Below, in pieces: positions 60,207-64,000 of a stretch of 64,000 bases of DNA. Where the stretch lies: assembly GCF_000765145.1 (NCBI RefSeq), contig NZ_JMGA01000024.1, positions 90,875-154,874 on the forward strand. Direction: 5' to 3'. Made by a program: the position numbers and the translations under genes. Position 1 is the first letter of the stretch. Every line of letters begins with the position of its first letter. Below the pieces are notes generated by a model. The model did no database searches. It saw only the letters and a list, made by a program, of their open reading frames with translations, and was not told the DNA's origin. This DNA comes from Desulfosporosinus sp. HMP52. GTDB taxonomy: Bacteria; Bacillota; Desulfitobacteriia; Desulfitobacteriales; Desulfitobacteriaceae.

Positions 60207-60474
60207 AGAAGTTTGGGTGAATATCCGGAAAAAAGTCTGGCTACGCGACAATGAAAAATGCATTCATTGTGGCAAGAAATTAGAGTTATATAATTGTCAT
60301 ATAGATCATGTTCGATCTGGTAAGTTGGCTGGCAACCGTCTTTGCGAACTTAGAACTCTATGCCGGAGGTGTCATGTTACTCGAATGGACCCCAGGCACC
60401 GAGGGATGGTTGCAAATGCACTTAGAGATGGTATCATTCCACCCCATTGGCGTGAGCTTTTGTGGGAGGGTTGA
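60184..60474 (+). CDS. HNH endonuclease
   Basis: 96 residues from ATG at 60184 (GGAGG 9 bp upstream). Zinc-finger HNH domain: WLRDNEKCIHCGKKLEL with the first CxxC, YNCHIDHVRSGKLAGN with the DH catalytic pair, LCELRTLCRRCHVTR with the second CxxC and final H. A basic N-terminus. The metal-dependent nickase/nuclease fold is complete. Overlaps the RAMP-like gene by 23 bp, so the two act together in the element. Confidence 0.88.
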   Translation: MPRHRPCREVWVNIRKKVWLRDNEKCIHCGKKLELYNCHIDHVRSGKLAGNRLCELRTLCRRCHVTRMDPRHRGMVANALRDGIIPPHWRELLWEG

Positions 60475-60479
60475 TAAAT

Positions 60480-60555
60480 ATGGAGTATGGTTGGGCAAAG
60501 TTTGGTGAGGTAAGGCAGGGTAGGTATGGTATGATGAGGTGTGGGGCAGTAAGGT
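60480..60555 (+). repeat. G-rich degenerate GGTA/GGTG tract
   Basis: About 75 bp of the plus strand are almost free of C: TTGGTGAGGTAAGGCAGGG, GGTAGGTATGGTATG, GATGAGGTGTGGGGC. The pattern is a degenerate GGTAW repeat at roughly 5-10-bp intervals directly after the HNH gene. Such tracts occur in some phage and plasmid elements. Possible G-quadruplex or replication signal. Confidence 0.45.
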
Positions 60556-60560
60556 AAAGT

Positions 60561-60598
60561 GAAAGAGGGGAGTGTAGTTCGCTACACTCCCCTCTTTC
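60561..60598 (+). terminator. Terminator of RAMP-like/HNH unit
   Basis: GAAAGAGGGGAGTGTAG-TTCG-CTACACTCCCCTCTTTC, 17-bp perfect stem with a UUCG tetraloop. Confidence 0.85.
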
Positions 60599-60794
60599 TA
60601 GTATCTAGGCTCCAATAATTTAAATGAATAAGTCTGTATCTAAACTGTTATTTAAATTTATCCAATTAATCTTATCAGTCATATGGAAGTAAGATTAAAA
60701 ATTCAACGTGAACTACTATCGAACCATTGATATTAGAGGTGTTTAAAGTCAAATATCTGATTGCCCATCTGTTTCTTACTTACACTAATATAAT

Positions 60795-60832
60795 TTGTTT
60801 ATATTGTACTATTACTAGTACAATATAAACAA
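60795..60832. promoter_or_regulatory. Long palindrome upstream of recombinase gene
   Basis: 16-bp arms TTGTTTATATTGTACT/AGTACAATATAAACAA with a 6-base centre. A related 40-bp palindrome is at 63808-63847. The core TTGTACT...AGTACAA is shared. Likely binding site for the recombinase or its regulator. Confidence 0.65.
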
Positions 60833-60869
60833 TGCAATCAACTTTATAACTTCCCCCCCCTTCACTATA

Positions 60870-60890
60870 TCTATACACTCGATGTATAGA
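60870..60890. promoter_or_regulatory. CTCGA-loop dyad, copy 1
   Basis: TCTATACA-CTCGA-TGTATAGA followed by a T-run (TAATTTTTTA). Its counterpart at 63883-63905 has the same CTCGA centre with different arms, so the arms co-vary. It may act as a terminator or attenuator in the recombinase leader. Confidence 0.6.
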
Positions 60891-61013
60891 TAATTTTTTA
60901 TCTGGTAAAATTACTGTTTAAATATTACTTTCTACATCATGGAATAAACACTTAAGACATTTAAATGTAATCAAAACTCATTGTGATGTTGTAATATCTC
61001 GAATTGGATTGCT
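60891..61013 (+). other. Leader of recombinase gene
   Basis: AT-rich, no gene. The start codon region shows no strong SD before GTG 61014. CAGGTGATG before ATG 61053 would fit better. Confidence 0.3.
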
Positions 61014-63146
61014 GTGAGAGAATTCATTGGGTTAAAGCAGGTGATGAAAATGTTGATTTCTGATAAGCGTTGTACAAAAGCAGCTTCAAAAAGAAGAGTT
61101 TCTGAATATGTTGAATTTGCTCGCATTTACGGATATCCTCTCGACTCACGAGAGATTGACCCCATGCACGTACTAGCGTGGGTTACAGGCGTGGTCAAAA
61201 ACGAGGGCTCTTCCGCAGTATTTCAATCTTCTCACTTTAAAGGAACCTTTTATTTTTTGTTTAAAGACAGCAAATACCCTATGTCCCTATTTCTTAAACT
61301 TTCACATGTGCAAATTCTATTAGAAAGTTGTAACGTTATAGATATGAGAGCGTTTAGTTATCTGTTCGACATCTTCTTAAAAGCTAGCAAACTGCGCGCT
61401 ACAGACCCAAAGAGCAAGGAACTTCTTAATGAATTGCCTGATGAGATACCCGACAACAGAGATAAATTCAAGGGCTGGTTTTTAACGATAACAAACCGCA
61501 GTTTTCAATTCAGTGCTGTTATTAATCTATACATTTGGATGGTCGAACAAAACATTATAATTAATGCTGATAATCACAATCATTTAGTAGTTGTACTAAA
61601 TGATTATCTGAAGTTTATTAAGGCAAGCTACACCCCAGGTAAATACAAAAAGATGAGAATTTTTATTGTATATTTAGTTAGATTTTTTCAAGGAGTAAGT
61701 GCGAATATCAAATTGATAAATAATGATACTCTAGAAATAATAGCTGATTTCAAGAATTATAAAATCGAAGGCATCCCGATTTTCTTCGAAAATCGAAAAA
61801 TATCTGATTCGAAATGGAAAACGAGTAACGCATTAAATAGCCAAAAGTCTCTTGAGGGCTTTATACACAAAATAATTAGAGCTAGGGGCTACTCCGCAAC
61901 TGATATCAGTGAATTTTCAGTCTTTTCATTAAATCTAACTGATTGCCTCAATGTTAATGTCCTCAAAAACGAGTCAAAGATATTAAAGCAATTCATACCA
62001 TATTTGCTAGAAAATTACTCTATAGAACAGAGTAGTAGAGTTCAATTAGTTGAGTTATATAAGAGGATGCCTAAACCTGCAACTTCAACTTTCATTGCAG
62101 GGGATGGGAATTTCATTACTCGAAAAGACTTTATTTCAATAATTACTACTGCTTTACGAACTTGCAGGGAAAAAACCAGACTAAAGTTTGTCATTTACTT
62201 TTGCCTCGTTGGTTTTTTGGCATTGAGGTTAAGTGAGGCGGTTCAGATACAAATTGGTGACTTCGAATTAGACGAAAGAGGTCTTCTAAGAGACGTCGGA
62301 AATGGGTTCGGAACGCTAGTGCTTCCAGCCTACAAATCCAAAGGAGGCTATTCTCCCTCATATAAGCCATACAATATTGCAGTCGTGCCAAAGCTTAGAG
62401 AACTAATTAATATGTATCTCGAAACGGATTTCATGAAATTCCACAAGCCTCAGACATATCTTATGCGGACCAAGGCCGTTCTTGAATATGATCTGCTATT
62501 CGACGAAGTCCCAGACCACAATGAAGAGGGAGAAAAATATGCCATATGGCTAAATAGAGCAAAGTATCGTGGGAAATCAATAGCATTCGATATGTTCCAA
62601 AGAACAAAGAATCAATTGGAAACAAAAATTAGCGGAAACGTGAGTAGTCACGATTTCAGACGCTCTATCAATGATTGGATTAAGAAAACACCATCAAAAT
62701 TACCACCCGATATAGTGAATAGAATTGCAGAAATTCATTTAAGACATAAATTAAGAGGTAGCGTTAGCCAAATATACTATACTAGCAAGCCTACGCTCGT
62801 TCAATATATCGAATGTATTAATAATGCTCTGAACTTTCCTTGGGACCTTACTAAACTACAAATATGGGAAGCAAAACGAATGATACCAGAACAGATCAAC
62901 TCAACTAAGAGCAAAAATTTGTATCCTGCTGTAACCGAGGAAACAGAAGAGACCATATCCGAATCAATACCTGAATTCATACCTCAAATAGTGCTTTCCC
63001 CTAGAGAAAAGAGGATAAGAGATCTTGAAATTGGAATTAAAGAAATAGAAAGGCTTCTACAATCCGACTCTCCAAAAAATAAAATAATGCTGCGATCAAA
63101 ACTTCGTGAAATGACAAAAGAGCTTATTCATATTAGTGAGATGTAA
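61014..63146 (+). CDS. Large tyrosine recombinase
   Basis: 710 residues if started at GTG 61014 (ATGs at 61047 and 61053 possible). The N-terminal 350 residues are unfamiliar and probably arm-/core-DNA binding. The C-terminal catalytic domain has R in LALRLSEAV (about 402), K in YKSKGG, SHDFRRS (H-x-x-R, about 545), LRHK (about 576) and IYYTS with the candidate nucleophile Tyr (about 587). A basic coiled tail (PREKRIRDLEIGIKEIERLL) follows. Longer than phage integrases; size and tandem context resemble Tn554-type or RIT recombinase clusters. Confidence 0.8.
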   Translation: MREFIGLKQVMKMLISDKRCTKAASKRRVSEYVEFARIYGYPLDSREIDPMHVLAWVTGVVKNEGSSAVFQSSHFKGTFYFLFKDSKYPMSLFLKLSHVQILLESCNVIDMRAFSYLFDIFLKASKLRATDPKSKELLNELPDEIPDNRDKFKGWFLTITNRSFQFSAVINLYIWMVEQNIIINADNHNHLVVVLNDYLKFIKASYTPGKYKKMRIFIVYLVRFFQGVSANIKLINNDTLEIIADFKNYKIEGIPIFFENRKISDSKWKTSNALNSQKSLEGFIHKIIRARGYSATDISEFSVFSLNLTDCLNVNVLKNESKILKQFIPYLLENYSIEQSSRVQLVELYKRMPKPATSTFIAGDGNFITRKDFISIITTALRTCREKTRLKFVIYFCLVGFLALRLSEAVQIQIGDFELDERGLLRDVGNGFGTLVLPAYKSKGGYSPSYKPYNIAVVPKLRELINMYLETDFMKFHKPQTYLMRTKAVLEYDLLFDEVPDHNEEGEKYAIWLNRAKYRGKSIAFDMFQRTKNQLETKISGNVSSHDFRRSINDWIKKTPSKLPPDIVNRIAEIHLRHKLRGSVSQIYYTSKPTLVQYIECINNALNFPWDLTKLQIWEAKRMIPEQINSTKSKNLYPAVTEETEETISESIPEFIPQIVLSPREKRIRDLEIGIKEIERLLQSDSPKNKIMLRSKLREMTKELIHISEM

Positions 63147-63205
63147 CATATTATAATTGCCTATTACCATGTATTTGTTTTGTTGCTAGGTTAACCATGG
63201 CAATT

Positions 63206-63255
63206 AAAAAACACCAGTGTAGGAGAACTTATTCTTCCTACACTGGTGTTTTTTA
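63206..63255. terminator. Terminator of recombinase gene
   Basis: AAAAAACACCAGTGTAGGA/TCCTACACTGGTGTTTTTT stem with a short loop, perfect, about 60 bp after the stop. Confidence 0.85.
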
Positions 63256-63770
63256 AATTCATCGCACACGTAAAATCTTCTACCGGTTTCGACAGTGAAA
63301 AGCCATTCTAAGCATACTAAATTATGGATAACTTTTCTATACATCTGATTATATATTGTTACTGATACGCTATTTCGTCAAAATCTAGACGGTGTAAATT
63401 GTCCATAATTTGATGACATAAGCACCAAGCGTGACATTCATGCGGTTGTACATGAATTTGTGACGGGCTATTTGTCCATTGATTTTGAGTTTTTAGTGCA
63501 AAATGGGTCGTGTTGGGCTATTTTGGCCATTTCGCGACCATCTTCAGACACTGACGCCCGACTTGCCGCAAAGGGTAACAGACCCTACAACAAGAGAAAC
63601 TGTACACACCATCAGGCGCATAAAAAGCCGTTCAAGTCGCTCTGGTGAGTGTTGGACAGACAGACTGGACCGACAATTATACTTTGGCCTTTTTACCCGT
63701 CAGTTCCTGGACATTGTTAACCATCAATCTATGGTCGTTATAGGGGAGCTATAACAATATATTTGTAAAT
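63256..63770. other. 515-bp segment with different composition, no gene
   Basis: From about 63420 to 63720 the DNA is visibly richer in G and C than both sides. Short overlapping plus-strand frames of 62-83 codons exist, but none has an SD or a recognisable domain. It may be a remnant of an inserted element. Confidence 0.35.
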
Positions 63771-63807
63771 GAATCGTATGCCACATGTCGGAACTCCCCT
63801 TCATTGC

Positions 63808-63847
63808 ATTGATTACATTGTACTAGTACTAGTACAATGTAATCAAT
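63808..63847. promoter_or_regulatory. Perfect 40-bp palindrome
   Basis: ATTGATTACATTGTACTAGT followed by its exact reverse complement (63828-63847). Counterpart of the palindrome at 60795, sharing the TTGTACT half-site. Confidence 0.75.
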
Positions 63848-63882
63848 ATGATCAACTTCCTAATGTAACCGCACTTGATGAT

Positions 63883-63905
63883 ATTTATTCACTCGATGAA
63901 TAAAT
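63883..63905. promoter_or_regulatory. CTCGA-loop dyad, copy 2
   Basis: ATTTATTCA-CTCGA-TGAATAAAT followed by ATTTTTTTC. Same centre and layout as 60870-60890, about 36 bp after the palindrome in both copies. Confidence 0.65.
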
Positions 63906-63983
63906 ATTTTTTTCTTGGCAATACTCACCTTACAAAACGTTTATTTTGCAAATATCCGTACGTACAGATTCCACAAAAGAGGG

Positions 63984-64000
63984 TGAAAAACTGTTGCTTA
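63984..64000 (+). CDS. Possible start of next recombinase gene, cut by window edge
   Basis: AAAGAGG followed by GTGAAAAACTGTTGCTTA at the very end. The palindrome and dyad before it repeat the arrangement before the recombinase at 61014, so a second recombinase-type gene probably begins here. Too short to confirm. Confidence 0.25.

Noticed and set aside
60480..60555. Telomere-like or microsatellite repeat
   Set aside because: The GGTA units are too irregular in length and sequence; kept only as a G-rich tract.
63460..63754. Two overlapping plus-strand frames of 62 and 83 codons
   Set aside because: No SD, no domain; likely due to the higher GC content of the segment.
1..64000. CRISPR array
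   Set aside because: No series of short identical repeats with unique spacers of constant length; the only tandem repeats are coding (Ig, Thr/Pro, GYGMMGGQG) or 11-bp promoter boxes.

Overview
The window looks like chromosome of a strictly anaerobic, sulfate-reducing Clostridia member of the Desulfosporosinus/Desulfitobacterium type (inference). The reasons are AT-rich DNA with strong Shine-Dalgarno sites and frequent TTG/GTG starts, a DsrJ-like triheme cytochrome, a SigI factor, a ydaO-type riboswitch, SHOCT mini-proteins and DUF1540/DUF2933 families. I had no database, so all family names rest on motif recognition.

Left part, 1-9.9 kb, almost all on the minus strand: a truncated Ig-repeat surface protein, a graveyard of gene fragments, SHOCT mini-membrane proteins, a Feo iron-uptake operon with FeoB split into separate GTPase and membrane proteins, and a two-component system (TCS-1). 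Five promoters here, including those of TCS-1 and feo, share an 11-bp-period TTAAC-type box at a constant distance from the -10 element. The TCS-1 kinase has no ATG/GTG/TTG start that would include its first membrane segment.

10-21 kb: an NtrB/NtrC-like pair, two tandem palindromic sites, and a good sigma-54 promoter in front of a plus-strand operon. The operon encodes a YtkA/FixH-like protein, a polyferredoxin-type membrane protein, a DUF2318 protein and a three-gene MacB/FtsX-type ABC system. A second OmpR-type pair (TCS-2) follows. DUF2318 next to an ABC transporter recalls the P19/Ftr iron-uptake loci of Campylobacter, so metal or redox traffic across the envelope is the likely theme.

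21-44 kb: an envelope and metal-stress region. It holds Met-rich secreted proteins in several intact and decayed copies, a chemoreceptor, an NlpC/P60 protein behind a c-di-AMP riboswitch, csoR-copA-lgt with mini membrane proteins, a CopZ-like chaperone, a YVTN propeller, DsrJ, a repeat-containing PepSY-like protein, two GGDEF proteins, and SigI with a frameshifted RsgI. At least seven promoters here carry a second 11-bp-period box (TTCAT type). In five of them the distance to the -10 is exactly the same.

45-60 kb: a defence-island-like stretch. It contains a four-gene ubiquitin-like operon (Ubl, E2-like, JAB-E1 fusion, DUF6527), a divergent XRE-ImmA-like regulator with a damaged metal site, a large AddA/AddB-type helicase-nuclease pair, a small XRE protein, and decayed copies of nuclease genes. 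59.5-64 kb: a mobile-element-like segment with a RAMP-like protein, an HNH nuclease and a large tyrosine recombinase. That recombinase gene, and apparently the next gene beyond the right edge, are each preceded by a long palindrome plus a CTCGA-loop hairpin.
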